Shown here piece by piece: positions 21,141 to 29,806 of a DNA stretch of 31,741 bases. The DNA comes from a virus, in IMG/VR virus record IMGVR_UViG_3300040815_001638, positions 1 through 31,741 of that record, one strand, 5' to 3'. The notes beneath the pieces are model-generated. The model was not told the origin of the DNA. It did no database searches and saw nothing but the letters and a program-made list of their open reading frames with translations. Position 1 is the stretch's first letter. Each line of letters opens with the position of its first letter. The translations under genes were made by a program, and so were the position numbers.

Positions 21141-21373
21141 TTGCCTATGATGATTGCTCTCCGGTAACTGTAATCACTATGAAACTTCTGGCCTCTGCCG
21201 GCTAGCACACCCTCTTCAAATTGGTAAGACTCACCCTTTTTCAGCGTCACTGTTGGCGGGTCGTGTAATGCGCTCGCGTTCAAATCGTATTCGTAAGCCC
21301 AATCTCTCCATACGCAGCTTGGCAGCAGGAGAGCCGTCAGCAGCGAGGTCGTCAAGTTTGTCTTCCAGTTCAT
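21137..21373 (-). CDS. small lipoprotein, spanin-like (Rz1-type) candidate
   Basis: 78 aa. Signal sequence MNWKTNLTTSLLTALLLPSC with lipobox LPSC; after Cys20 the mature part is short, polar and beta-like (TVTLKKGESYQFEEGVLAGR). It overlaps the 71-aa coiled-coil gene out of frame by 143 bases, as Rz1 overlaps Rz. An outer-membrane spanin role is inferred from lipobox and lysis context. The frame opens at 21412, but ATG 21373 gives a proper lipoprotein signal. Confidence 0.65.
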   Translation of the reverse strand: MNWKTNLTTSLLTALLLPSCVWRDWAYEYDLNASALHDPPTVTLKKGESYQFEEGVLAGRGQKFHSDYSYRRAIIIGK

Positions 21374-21446
21374 ATATGTAATTTCTGCGCTTCCACTCAA
21401 GATGTGCGACAAAGGCTCTGAGAACGCCTGTCAGGAGCTTGATCAC
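21231..21446 (-). CDS. conserved lysis-cassette coiled-coil protein
   Basis: 71 aa. A weakly hydrophobic start (IKLLTGVLRAFVAHLEW), then a charged helix (YIYELEDKLDDLAADGSPAA, KLRMERLGLRIRFERERI). GTG start at 21446 overlaps the holin-like stop as GTGA. The position suggests an inner-membrane spanin partner, but the hydrophobic segment is short and contains Arg and His, so this is uncertain. Confidence 0.65.
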   Translation of the reverse strand: MIKLLTGVLRAFVAHLEWKRRNYIYELEDKLDDLAADGSPAAKLRMERLGLRIRFERERITRPANSDAEKG

Positions 21447-21622
21447 TTGTCCTTAGCCTTAAACACGTTGAGGGCGAGCCAGTCGATAACCTTATACAAC
21501 TTGCCGATAAAGGTGTCATCCTTCGGCGTTGGCGTCAGTGCTGCAATTGCAGAAGCAGCTGCGATGATGGCGGTGAGAACTCCAAAAAGTTCCTCTTTGT
21601 TTTCTAGGATGTAGTTAATCAT
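21443..21622 (-). CDS. holin-like small membrane protein
   Basis: 59 aa. One membrane segment (LFGVLTAIIAAASAIAAL, about 12-29) and a C-terminal helix (KLYKVIDWLALNVFKAK). The PTPKDD then KLYKxID pattern recurs in phage holin-like proteins. ATGA overlap with the preceding membrane protein and GTGA with the next gene. Probably forms holes or helps release the amidase. Confidence 0.7.
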   Translation of the reverse strand: MINYILENKEELFGVLTAIIAAASAIAALTPTPKDDTFIGKLYKVIDWLALNVFKAKDK

Positions 21623-21798
21623 TTTTTACGGTTACGAAAGTTCTCAATCGCTGTGATAGCAGATAACACGGCGATAATCAATCCAAGAAAAGCTGAGATC
21701 ATTTGGATGACCACGTTAATATTTTGCGGAATCGTTGACACAAATGCAAAGATAGACGCTATAATTCCAGAAATCGGATGTGTTAGGTGGTGGATCAT
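21619..21798 (-). CDS. holin-like protein with two membrane segments
   Basis: 59 aa. Two hydrophobic stretches (ISGIIASIFAFVSTIP and VVIQMISAFLGLIIAVLSAI) with a short turn and a basic end (ENFRNRKK), the topology of small class II-like holins. First gene of the lysis cassette, coupled to the next by ATGA. Assignment rests on topology and position. Confidence 0.65.
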   Translation of the reverse strand: MIHHLTHPISGIIASIFAFVSTIPQNINVVIQMISAFLGLIIAVLSAITAIENFRNRKK

Positions 21799-21819
21799 TA
21801 TTATAGTTCGTCAGATGGT

Positions 21820-22173
21820 TTAGTAAAGGATTCCTTCTTGATACATTTCATCGTCCATCTCAAGGTCATTCTCAACTGGTGGCTCCCAGTGCAGCTTTGC
21901 AAGGTAGGTATCAAGGTCGATCTCGTTGATTGCCCCATCGTCGATGACAGGCTGGAGGAGTGCGTTGTCGTCAGCGGTGAACCTCCATCGGTCAAGGCAG
22001 TAGAGCTTTGAGGTTCCGGTCTCGGGGTTGGCGAAAAGGTCGTCCCAGTGTGGCAAACCTTTTACCGTCCCAGCTCCGTCAGGGTAGCCACGGCTGGTGT
22101 CAACGTGCGACGAGAGCATGTCGTAGACGTTGCGGTCAAAGATCTCAAAAAATCGGTGGGTGTCGTTGGTCAT
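21820..22173 (-). CDS. small acidic protein after the tail fibre, unknown
   Basis: 117 aa. Acidic with aromatic residues (RFFEIFDRNVYDMLSSHVDT, LYCLDRWRFTADDNALL). It begins two bases after the fibre stop. It could be a tail-fibre assembly protein or a small virion protein; no family recognised. The frame opens at 22332, but ATG 22173 follows the fibre gene directly and has GGAG and an A-rich leader. Confidence 0.65.
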   Translation of the reverse strand: MTNDTHRFFEIFDRNVYDMLSSHVDTSRGYPDGAGTVKGLPHWDDLFANPETGTSKLYCLDRWRFTADDNALLQPVIDDGAINEIDLDTYLAKLHWEPPVENDLEMDDEMYQEGILY

Positions 22174-22174
22174 G

Positions 22175-24505
22175 TTATTGTAAGACTCCGTTAATTGATA
22201 TGCCCCACCCCTTAGTTTTGAGTGATGAGATGGCTGTGTTTGTTGCGGCTGACAGTGGGTCACCGTTGTAATCAATGTCGATGACTGCATCCCCCAGCGC
22301 AGTGCCACCAGATGCGCCGCTGGTCGTGGCAAATTTGCCGCTTGTGTCGATGGAAACTAAGATATTCTCCACGCTCTGAGAGGTGAGGCTGTTGCATTGT
22401 TGCCATGAAGCGTTAAAGACTCCGCTTGATATACTTGTTGGGTTCCATGAATCAAAGAATCCTTCTGGCCAAGTGGTGAGGCTGCTGCAGTAACTCCACG
22501 CGAGGACAAACAACTTTGCACTTGAAACATCGAGCAGCGGGAAGGACGTGAGATTTCCGCAGGATCGCCATGCTTGGATAAAGTTCTCAACGCTTGACGT
22601 ATCTACCGATCCGAATTCCTCGATGTCAGACCGAGCTAGCCAATAAGATGCAAGGCTCGTCACACTCACCACATCAGCGGCTCCTCTACCAATAAGGATC
22701 TGTCTTGCCGCCTCGACCTCCGCAGACGTTGCGCTCTCTGGTAACAAAATGAGTCCATAAAGGTCACCAGTCTGGCGATATGCCGTGCCTCCTAAGTTGC
22801 CTAACAGGTTGAGTTCGGTGATGGCATCGTTGTCCACCTTATACGCAAAGGTTCCGAGTGACGTGCCGACGACCTGCCAGCCTGCTCGACGTGTCAATGG
22901 AATATCAATGTGGTCAGTGTTGTCCGAAAAAGTCACGGTGTAACCATCGGTCTGTGGCTGGTCTGGGGCTGTCCCCTGTGTGCCGATCAGGTCAGCGTCT
23001 CCGTTATCAGAGCCGACGATGCGCCCGTTCCATGATGTGACCGCGCCAGCACTTAGGGACTGTGGGTCGAAGAAGTAGTAACCGTAGCCGTCCTTGAAAT
23101 CGAAAACCGTGTTGCGGTTGTTGATGTAGTCGCGGACCTGTGTCGCTTGGTCATCGGTGATGGACGCAGGAAAGAGCGCGAGGTATTCGAGGTCGATTGA
23201 GGTGTTGTTGTTGCCATCTGTATAAGATGCGATGTTAAACTCTTCTGCGCTCAGGTCGCTAGATATAGTTGTGGGTCCTTCGTCTTCGTTAGCGTTATTA
23301 ACCTTGCTAATCTGTGAGCCGTTTTGGAACCGAGATTCCAGTAGCATATCCCCACTAGCGTCATCGAAAATGCCCGAGTGGATAATTGTATCGGAGCCGC
23401 CATTGTATCGTGAAATTAAGTTTGTTGTCGTTCCAGTGCGAGCGATAAAAAAGCCTCCAGGATCAGTATCGTTAGCTCCTGTGGAGTTAAGTCCGATTAG
23501 TCTAGCACTATCCTCACCACCATCCCCAAGCACGCTAAAGGCAGCGAACATGTAACCATCAGTAATCGTCTGGCCAAACACGCCGTCCATAAAGTCGTCC
23601 GCTCCATCGAACCGTAGAACAGGCTTCTTGATAGTCGTCGCTGGATCGTTGCCGGATTGATTGATGGTTACCACCTGCCCAGTCTCGCACTCAAATTTAT
23701 TAGCTCCGTGAGGGACGTTGGTGGCCGTGAAGTCTATGTTAGTGTTAGACCCTTCGGTGACGCTAAAGATTGCGCCTTTAAATGTTCGACCCGAAATATC
23801 GCTGGTTTCTCCAATTTCTGAATCAGTTTGTAAAATTGATGCGCTCGTTGTAAACGAAGCCACTTCTGTACCATCTAGATAAAGTGTGACAGCAGTTCCC
23901 ACTCTTGTGAGTCGTGCCGTATGGCGTTGTCCAAGAATAATTGACCCACCTGTGCTTGTTGTCGCTCCATCCCAAAAAACGCGCAACTCCAAACCTGGTG
24001 TAATATTTAGCAGAAATCTTCCTGCACTCGACCCTTCGTATTGAGAGAACAATTCGGCGAATGGGCTTTTTGATTCTTTTAGTATGAAATCAATTCTTAA
24101 ATCAAAGTCGCTTGTCGCTGGTAACACAGCGCTATTAACCTTTGCGTAGTTACCATTAACACCAGACACATAAAGATAACCATCACCATCAATCAACGGC
24201 AACGCTTTAGGCTGCGAGGTCGCCGTGGTCTGAGTAGCGTTTCCTCCCTTATTGCTGCCCGTAGATAAATTCTTGAGAACCGGGACGCTTTCCAAAAAAG
24301 TCGCGCTGTCTTCTGACGCCGAAAGCATCGACTGCCGGGCATCAAAAAACAAGTAAGGGTTTAAATCTAACGGATTGAAACTTTTTACCCCATTTTTGAA
24401 AATTCCGGCGCTAGAAAAAATTCCGGCACTAGAAAAAAGACCGGCTGCTGACTGCAATCCGGCTCTTCCTTCTCCAATGCCAGCTTTTGAGCTTTGGATT
24501 TTCAC
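22175..24505 (-). CDS. tail fibre with LamG-like and BspA/DUF285-like repeats
   Basis: 776 aa. Begins with short Ala/Gly repeats (AGLFSSAGIFSSAGIF), then two LamG/concanavalin A-like jelly-roll regions (about 110-275, PFAELFSQYEGSSAGRFLL ... FKGAIFSVTEG; and about 290-460). Near the C-terminus are BspA/DUF285-like repeats: FIQAWRSCGNLTSFPLLDVS, FVLAWSYCSSLTTWP and FNASWQQCNSLTSQS. Such proteins bind host-surface sugars or proteins. GTG start 24505 overlaps the previous stop (GTGA). Confidence 0.82.
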   Translation of the reverse strand: MKIQSSKAGIGEGRAGLQSAAGLFSSAGIFSSAGIFKNGVKSFNPLDLNPYLFFDARQSMLSASEDSATFLESVPVLKNLSTGSNKGGNATQTTATSQPKALPLIDGDGYLYVSGVNGNYAKVNSAVLPATSDFDLRIDFILKESKSPFAELFSQYEGSSAGRFLLNITPGLELRVFWDGATTSTGGSIILGQRHTARLTRVGTAVTLYLDGTEVASFTTSASILQTDSEIGETSDISGRTFKGAIFSVTEGSNTNIDFTATNVPHGANKFECETGQVVTINQSGNDPATTIKKPVLRFDGADDFMDGVFGQTITDGYMFAAFSVLGDGGEDSARLIGLNSTGANDTDPGGFFIARTGTTTNLISRYNGGSDTIIHSGIFDDASGDMLLESRFQNGSQISKVNNANEDEGPTTISSDLSAEEFNIASYTDGNNNTSIDLEYLALFPASITDDQATQVRDYINNRNTVFDFKDGYGYYFFDPQSLSAGAVTSWNGRIVGSDNGDADLIGTQGTAPDQPQTDGYTVTFSDNTDHIDIPLTRRAGWQVVGTSLGTFAYKVDNDAITELNLLGNLGGTAYRQTGDLYGLILLPESATSAEVEAARQILIGRGAADVVSVTSLASYWLARSDIEEFGSVDTSSVENFIQAWRSCGNLTSFPLLDVSSAKLFVLAWSYCSSLTTWPEGFFDSWNPTSISSGVFNASWQQCNSLTSQSVENILVSIDTSGKFATTSGASGGTALGDAVIDIDYNGDPLSAATNTAISSLKTKGWGISINGVLQ

Positions 24506-24747
24506 TTCTCAAGAACCATTTCCGTGTTCACAACCGAAGGAGTCACTCTGATCTTGTCCCCGGCTGAATACGTCACAAGAAACTTTTCAGTTCCATCTGT
24601 CACTGGACTACCTTCGACGGCAATCCATGCACCAGCTGCGGTTTTACGCTCAACAGTGAGGTCTCCGCTGGCTGCTGAGATGTAGTGAGTTCTCCCGCGC
24701 TCGATTGGGTATTCTACCGGGCTGGTACTTGCAAATGTTACAGTCAT
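24502..24747 (-). CDS. small tail structural protein
   Basis: 81 aa, entirely beta-like (VERKTAAGAWIAVEGSPVTD, KFLVTYSAGDKIRVTPSV), as in small phage decoration or fibre-joining proteins. ATG 24747 is preceded by TTTTGACA 19 bases away, the late-gene leader motif. Stop coupled to the fibre gene. Confidence 0.65.
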   Translation of the reverse strand: MTVTFASTSPVEYPIERGRTHYISAASGDLTVERKTAAGAWIAVEGSPVTDGTEKFLVTYSAGDKIRVTPSVVNTEMVLEK

Positions 24748-24787
24748 AATTTCAAAATCCTGCTTGTGTCAAAATAGATTTGAGTCT

Positions 24788-25924
24788 TTAGATCGAAGTG
24801 ATTACAAGGCTCCCATTAATGTCCACTGTCAGCCTGTATCTGCTCCCATAATCATCAGTCAGGATAAATCCTGTATTGCCGTTGCCGACTGATTCAATAT
24901 CCCCGCTGACTTTGAAGGTTGATGAGTCTACGAGATTGGCAATTGCGGTTTCTTTCTGAGCAGTCGTGAGAGTGTCTGGGAGCGTTGAAACAAAGTCATC
25001 TTGCACAAAGTTTCTCGTATCAACTCCGCCAGAAAGAGTTCCGCTGGCGTCTTCATCTGCTGGAGTCGTTGCCCAATCGTAAGCGATGGAGTTCCCATCA
25101 ACCCCGATTTGGTTTGCGGTTAGAGTCAAGGTTATTTCATCCGTTCCAATTCCCAAAACGTCAGCCGTAACTTCCGAACTTGCGGCCAAGGTTCCTACCA
25201 ATGTTAGCGAACCTAACCCAGTTCCATTGTTGATCGCATTAGCCACACCCATCACCCATGTTTGCCAAATAGTCGTCCCCGATGGATAACTTAAATAAGG
25301 TTCCGCAGGTGCCGATCCCGTGGAACCATCCCAAAGGTTAAGCGAAAAATCCCCCACTGAGACGCTTCCCGCCGTCACATCAACGGCAGCCCCTACCGAA
25401 TTATCAAAAACCAAAGCCGCGCTCGCTGCGGTGCCAGGAACATCGCCAATAATAGCGGGGTTTAAATCTTCGTTCCCTCGGTAAACGTCATTTTCACAGA
25501 TGGCCGAAAACGTTTTGATTGAGGTTGGCCCATCGTCACCCGTTGCTTGCCATGACACCTCTCCCATTAGAGTCACTGAGGCAGGGTCATTTGAGCTGTC
25601 GGAATCAATCGAGAATAGTGCGCTAAGCTCTTCCGTATTCAGGCTTGGAGAAGCGGTATAGTGAGGATCAGAGTCAGGATCTTCGACGGTTGAAGCTGTG
25701 AAAGTCTGCTCCAAAACAACAGGGTCATCATCGTATTTGCCCGACTCCTTAAGCGCAAAGGTAATCACCGTCGAAGCATCAAGCCTGGTTGGTGTCTGGT
25801 TTTGCAGAAACCGAACGGTAAGCGGCAACGCATCGCCCCGCTTAATCGTAAATGATCGAAGCTCTCTACGGTCAGTCAGAGACGTGACCAGCTTGAGAGT
25901 TTCAAGTTCGATAAAAAGTTCCAT
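24788..25924 (-). CDS. tail/baseplate structural protein, probable
   Basis: 378 aa, acidic, Ser/Thr-rich and beta-like throughout. The start FTIKRGDALPLTVRFLQNQT resembles N-terminal domains of baseplate upper or fibre-attachment proteins, with later KTFSAICENDVYRG and a Gly-rich middle. It lies between tape measure and fibre, where distal tail proteins are found. TTTTGACA precedes ATG 25924 and contains the tape measure stop. Confidence 0.6.
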   Translation of the reverse strand: MELFIELETLKLVTSLTDRRELRSFTIKRGDALPLTVRFLQNQTPTRLDASTVITFALKESGKYDDDPVVLEQTFTASTVEDPDSDPHYTASPSLNTEELSALFSIDSDSSNDPASVTLMGEVSWQATGDDGPTSIKTFSAICENDVYRGNEDLNPAIIGDVPGTAASAALVFDNSVGAAVDVTAGSVSVGDFSLNLWDGSTGSAPAEPYLSYPSGTTIWQTWVMGVANAINNGTGLGSLTLVGTLAASSEVTADVLGIGTDEITLTLTANQIGVDGNSIAYDWATTPADEDASGTLSGGVDTRNFVQDDFVSTLPDTLTTAQKETAIANLVDSSTFKVSGDIESVGNGNTGFILTDDYGSRYRLTVDINGSLVITSI

Positions 25925-25945
25925 TGTCTATGAATTTGGGGTTTG

Positions 25946-27553
25946 TCAAAACTCCGAGAGCGGGGCTTTTGCTGACTCGTTTTTTAGCTCTTGGAGAAGG
26001 TCTACCATTTTCGCTTGGAGGTCTGTTTGTCTTTTCTGCAAGTCTAGTTCGCCATAGACGCCGCCACCGCCGCCGATTCTTTGCATTGAAGAAACAGCGA
26101 TATTGGAACTCCTCGACGATAGTGCACCGAGATCATTACGGGAAGAAATCAAGTCTTGCCTCTTGCCCTCAAGTCCGACCAGCCTGTTGGCCTCGTCCTT
26201 GTCGAATCCAATACCCATCAAATCGCCTAGCATGTTTTCTTTTTTCGCGCTCCCAATCCCAAAATCTGAAAGGGTTTCTGCGATGTCTTGGCTAAGCCCA
26301 GTTTTGAAGTCTTCTCTTGCCAGCTTAGCTTGCTTTTCCTTTTCTGCGGTCTTGGCTTTTTCCGCTTCTAGCTCGCGCTTTTTAATCTCTTCATTTTTTA
26401 CGGCCATATCGAATAGAAGTTCCGTCCATTGAGCGTCTATTTTCTTTTGGTCGATTAAATCTTGCTCAGCATCTTTGATGCTTTCCAGCTCTTTGGCGTA
26501 TGCTTCGGCGTATTCCTTCTCCTCTTTCCTCCTCCTCATGTCAGCGAGGGATTCGCCTTTCCCTGAAGCCTCCCTCTCTTCTTTTTGGAATGGCGCTGGA
26601 AGGCTTTCTAATCCTCCGGCGCTATCCCATACCTCCTTAGCCTCACCGAAGAGCTTAAATGCTCTAGCCAATCCATTAGTGGCATCCGTGGTAAACTTGA
26701 TCTCGTCCCTGTATTCCTCCAAGAATCCAATGGCAGACTTAATGCCTTCCCCTGTCCCTTCCCAATCAATTTCTTTAAGAGCGGTTACCAGCTCGCTAAC
26801 TACTGGTAAGAGTTGCTCGCCAATGACGATTTTCAATTCATCAAATCGAGCCCCCACAATTTTTTGGGAATTCGCCAAATCGTTTGACGTTTCTGCAAAG
26901 TTGCCTTGTTGTGGTATCGTCTGCTCCAAGATCGAGCTATAAGCAGCCATAGCTTTGGCGTTCCCAGTAAGAGCGCCTTTGCCATCATAAAGCCCAAGCT
27001 CAAGAGCCTTGGCTTTCAGCCTCGCGTCATCCAAGGCAACGCCGAATCTTCTGATTGGCTCGTTCTCACCTCTCAACGCTGCTCCGAGTGCCGTAATAGC
27101 CTCCTCATTCGCAACATCGTTGAAGCTGCCCATGTCGGCGGCGAGTTCGACAAGTCTTCTCGACATCTCAGCGGCTTTATTTGCGCTCACGTCGAAGGCT
27201 AAAAGCATGTTTCCCATCGTCGAAGCCGCAGAAAGGCTTTGGAGTCTGCTCATACCAAGCGCGTCTGCAGTCGTCTTGCTCCAATCCTGCATTCCAGAAG
27301 CAGATTCCTTGAACACTGCTGACGATTTCCCCATCTCTTCATTGAGAGATGATGCCAAATTTACAGACTCCTTAATCATCGGGCCAATTGCGTTTGCAGC
27401 CTGGGCAAGCCCATCAAGTAGTTTGTGTCCAATCCTTTCCTTGAATCCCTTGGCAATTGACGAGGCAACGCTTTTGGTTTTCTTCTCAAAAGCTTTCAAC
27501 TCCCTAGCAGCCTTGCTCGAGTCCGCCCCTATCTTGACTTCTACGCCTGCCAT
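25946..27553 (-). CDS. tape measure protein
   Basis: 535 aa. VEVKIGADSSKAARELKAFE begins it; FNDVANEEAITALGAALRGE and RRFGVALDDARLKAKALELG are characteristic of TP901/lambda-type tape measures, followed by long helical regions. Sets tail length; 535 residues at about 1.5 angstrom each implies a short tail of roughly 80 nm. Lies after the chaperone genes as in siphoviruses. ATG 27553; variant leader CTTTGACT. Confidence 0.92.
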   Translation of the reverse strand: MAGVEVKIGADSSKAARELKAFEKKTKSVASSIAKGFKERIGHKLLDGLAQAANAIGPMIKESVNLASSLNEEMGKSSAVFKESASGMQDWSKTTADALGMSRLQSLSAASTMGNMLLAFDVSANKAAEMSRRLVELAADMGSFNDVANEEAITALGAALRGENEPIRRFGVALDDARLKAKALELGLYDGKGALTGNAKAMAAYSSILEQTIPQQGNFAETSNDLANSQKIVGARFDELKIVIGEQLLPVVSELVTALKEIDWEGTGEGIKSAIGFLEEYRDEIKFTTDATNGLARAFKLFGEAKEVWDSAGGLESLPAPFQKEEREASGKGESLADMRRRKEEKEYAEAYAKELESIKDAEQDLIDQKKIDAQWTELLFDMAVKNEEIKKRELEAEKAKTAEKEKQAKLAREDFKTGLSQDIAETLSDFGIGSAKKENMLGDLMGIGFDKDEANRLVGLEGKRQDLISSRNDLGALSSRSSNIAVSSMQRIGGGGGVYGELDLQKRQTDLQAKMVDLLQELKNESAKAPLSEF

Positions 27554-27569
27554 ACTGTTTCAGTTTAAG

Positions 27570-27788
27570 TCAAAGTTTCTTATCTTCCTCGATGATCCGC
27601 TCTAGTTCTCGGTCTAGTTCTCTATCTAAATATCCCCCGTTTGTTGGTTCCATTCCCGCAGCCCATCCAGCACAGGCAGAGAACGCGAACGACTGAGAAA
27701 TCGGAAGCTCGTGAATTACATAGTCCGGAGTCCAATGATATTCACGGCACGCTGAAGCAATCCCCGAAAGAAGCCATCCGAACGGGTT
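27570..27788 (-). CDS. tail assembly chaperone, -1 frameshift extension (gpGT-like)
   Basis: 72 codons read only after a -1 slip at the A9 tract. Sequence NPFGWLLSGIASACREYHWT then PDYVIHELPISQSFAFSACA is typical of the T-part of phage tail assembly chaperones (W-x-P-D-Y-V/I, then LPxSQ). There is no good start codon of its own in the first 45 codons. Fused to codons 28204-27788 it makes a 211-aa protein that would recruit tape measure and tube subunits. It ends 16 bases before the tape measure ATG. Confidence 0.82.
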   Translation of the reverse strand, partial: NPFGWLLSGIASACREYHWTPDYVIHELPISQSFAFSACAGWAAGMEPTNGGYLDRELDRELERIIEEDKKL

Positions 27789-28204
27789 TTTTTTTGAGCC
27801 TTTGCCCCCTTTGACTCCATCGCCACAATCGTATTCATTGAGCTGTAATAATGGAAGATGACTTCTTTGGCATATTCCCTGTGTTTGCTCGCAGGGATGG
27901 AATCAAGAAAACTGTAAAGATTCTCTTCAGTAGTGCCGTCCTTGACCATCTTAAAAAGGTCTTGAGACGATCTCGTGAAGGTGAAGAGAGCCACTCCTAA
28001 GTCCTGCGCCGACCAGTCAGAACTATCACCTTTCAACAAGGGATGGTCGAAGCTTTCGAGGAATAGGCAGTGTCCGTATTTGACCTCAAAAAGAGGAAAC
28101 TCTCCTATGCTTTTGCCTTTGGGCAAGAACGCTTCGATAACCTCCTTGGGAGTTCTATTTTCAGTGTTCTCGACCGCTTTTGCAAGCTGGTCTAGATTAG
28201 GCAT
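27716..28204 (-). CDS. tail assembly chaperone, frame-0 product (gpG-like)
   Basis: 162 aa. NLDQLAKAVENTENRTPKEV and FTRSSQDLFKMVKDGTTEEN, then a helical end; acidic and helical as in G-like chaperones. The frame-0 protein ends shortly after the slippery tract with QKKTRSDGFFRGLLQRAV. ATG 28204 overlaps the upstream stop by 8 bases; the frame opens at 28288 but within another gene. Position between tube candidate and tape measure is diagnostic. Confidence 0.82.
   Translation of the reverse strand: MPNLDQLAKAVENTENRTPKEVIEAFLPKGKSIGEFPLFEVKYGHCLFLESFDHPLLKGDSSDWSAQDLGVALFTFTRSSQDLFKMVKDGTTEENLYSFLDSIPASKHREYAKEVIFHYYSSMNTIVAMESKGAKAQKKTRSDGFFRGLLQRAVNIIGLRTM
27787..27795 (-). promoter_or_regulatory. 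-1 ribosomal frameshift site, A9 tract
   Basis: Minus-strand CAA AAA AAA ACC reads Q-K-K-T in frame 0. Slipping back one base gives AAC CCG TTC GGA TGG (N-P-F-G-W), the start of a conserved chaperone extension. A AAA AAA is a classic slippery heptamer. Confidence 0.8.
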
Positions 28205-28595
28205 CGGCCTGCATATTTGGGTAGTGCGAGATTGTGTAAGAAGCACTAGTTGTTTGAGCGCCAGCTTGAGAAGAAGAGGCGTCATCAATAAAGGCTCTCC
28301 CCGTGCTTACGTCGATCCCGTCGATGTCAGTGATCGCACCAAAATTAACCTCAGCTCCGTTTTCGGGAAGATCAAGAGAGGCATCCGTGGTCAGCACAGT
28401 AATAGAAATGGTGTTTTTCTTACCGTGGTCAATTCGGGTAACGTGGTCCCCGTCTTCATCTTGGATTTCTAGGACTGCTCCTGTTTTTGAAGCGCTAGCA
28501 TCCTGAACAATTCCTGAAATAACAGTATCAGAAACCGCTTTTAGTGAGTCTGAGATTCCAAAGAGAACCTGCTTCCCGACAATCGTATCTGGCAT
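28197..28595 (-). CDS. candidate major tail tube protein
   Basis: 132 aa, beta-rich (GAVLEIQDEDGDHVTRID, KNTISITVLTTDASLDLP, ASYTISHYPN). It lies between the tail terminator candidate and the chaperone, where siphoviruses carry the tube protein. Small for that role but within known range. ATG 28595 with TTTTGACA 13 bases upstream. Confidence 0.6.
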   Translation of the reverse strand: MPDTIVGKQVLFGISDSLKAVSDTVISGIVQDASASKTGAVLEIQDEDGDHVTRIDHGKKNTISITVLTTDASLDLPENGAEVNFGAITDIDGIDVSTGRAFIDDASSSQAGAQTTSASYTISHYPNMQADA

Positions 28596-28616
28596 ATCTC
28601 TGGAAAGTTGTCAAAA

Positions 28617-29027
28617 TTATGAGGGGTCCGGTGCTGCAATGAGTCGGTAAGTCTGAAAGTGCGTCCATTTCGTTTCCTCCCTGCCAGCCTCAATCATTTG
28701 CGGGTTCCATGCCGATGTTAGGAATCCGCCTGCGTCGAGATAGGTCTTCACAGCGTCAAAGTCGGCTAGCTCGTCAAAGAGTTCCGCTGCGTCCGTTTCC
28801 GCCGTTTCTATCGTCGTGTCATCGGAATCATGGAAGACAGCAATAATTACGTTGAAGTCCCATACAATAGCCTGATTCAAACCCATGTCTTCGGAGGTTC
28901 CGATTCTGACCACCGCGCAAGGGGGAGTGATGTCGCCGTCATCTTCTTCTCCCAGAATTACGATGTCTCCAGTATATTGCGTTTGGAGGTAGCTTTGAAT
29001 CCTCCTGATTAAATCGCTCCTAATCAT
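28617..29027 (-). CDS. tail terminator/completion-like protein
   Basis: 136 aa. The helix MIRSDLIRRIQSYLQTQ, strands (CAVVRIGTSEDMG, WDFNVIIAVFHDSDD), a helix (ETDAAELFDELADFDAVKTY) and a final strand (THFQTYRLIAAP) match the alpha/beta fold of phage tail terminators (gpU/DUF3168-like). Closes the tail tube at the head end. ATGA overlap with the upstream gene. Confidence 0.62.
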   Translation of the reverse strand: MIRSDLIRRIQSYLQTQYTGDIVILGEEDDGDITPPCAVVRIGTSEDMGLNQAIVWDFNVIIAVFHDSDDTTIETAETDAAELFDELADFDAVKTYLDAGGFLTSAWNPQMIEAGREETKWTHFQTYRLIAAPDPS

Positions 29028-29806
29028 GATCTTGATTTCATTCGTCTGTTAATTTTATCTGCCTTGCGTTTAAGCATCGATTCAAGTGCTTTTTCCAATC
29101 CTGCCGCCCGTCGATAAACCGCCCTTTGAATCCTCCCTTCGATATTTCTAGGGAAGTAATCCATTAGGTTTGCAACTACGATGGAGAGACCATGTTCTGT
29201 CTCCCTAAAAACAACGTCACCAGGTTTGTCTCCATGTCTGGTTATCCAAGCAGGCATTGCCCTCTTTGCCGTCTTTAGCCGCTTTCCAGCCCTAAGCCAG
29301 CCAGCATTAAGAATGCCTACTCGCTTGACCTGCATCCTCATAAACTCGCTTCTAATCGCCGCCCGAGTCATTGCCATGTTTTGCCCTGTCGATCCGGTCT
29401 TGATTCTTCCTGTTGCCTTTGAACGAGCTCTGGCGTGATACCTCTGCAAGTCGGCTACAGATTCGGCATAGTTGGGGATTTTCTTTGCTCCTCTTCCGGT
29501 TCCCCACTTGTAACCGCTTTCAATCATACCCTTGACCTTCTCTGGCTTCAGTCTGGTCGTGGGAAACAAGCTCGCAATGTCGGCCTTTATTGTCGCCTCT
29601 CCTAGTTTCTTGGCACTCGTGGCAATCCCGCCACGGTCAGTTAAGTTTTGGCCCTTCCACTTTCCTGGAGGAGTCATCGCTATAAGATGGCCGACGATGA
29701 TTCCAGATTGTTGTTCAACCACCTCATTGAGTCCCTTCTTCGACTCTTTCGCGAATTGCGACATCAGGAGGTTTAAGCGGGTGGTGTTTACTTCTGCCGT
29801 GATCAT
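29024..29806 (-). CDS. head-tail/neck protein, probable (HK97 gp10-like region)
   Basis: 260 aa, strongly basic. SKKGLNEVVEQQSGIIVGHL then IAMTPPGKWKG is typical of the start of gp10-type neck proteins, and GILNAGWLRAGKRLK and VVANLMDYFPRNIEGRIQRA follow. A basic tail (LKRKADKINRRMKSR) ends it. Next to the tail terminator. The frame opens at 29833, but ATG 29806 overlaps the previous TAA by one base. Confidence 0.6.
   Translation of the reverse strand: MITAEVNTTRLNLLMSQFAKESKKGLNEVVEQQSGIIVGHLIAMTPPGKWKGQNLTDRGGIATSAKKLGEATIKADIASLFPTTRLKPEKVKGMIESGYKWGTGRGAKKIPNYAESVADLQRYHARARSKATGRIKTGSTGQNMAMTRAAIRSEFMRMQVKRVGILNAGWLRAGKRLKTAKRAMPAWITRHGDKPGDVVFRETEHGLSIVVANLMDYFPRNIEGRIQRAVYRRAAGLEKALESMLKRKADKINRRMKSRS

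Noticed and set aside
24767-24774. TTTTGACA as a sigma70 -35 box
   Set aside because: At most sites no TATAAT-like hexamer follows at 16-18 bases, and the distance to ATG would leave almost no leader.
27009-27605. Plus-strand 198-codon frame opposite the tape measure gene
   Set aside because: The minus strand encodes a clear tape measure protein; the Ala/Ser-rich plus frame is its mirror.
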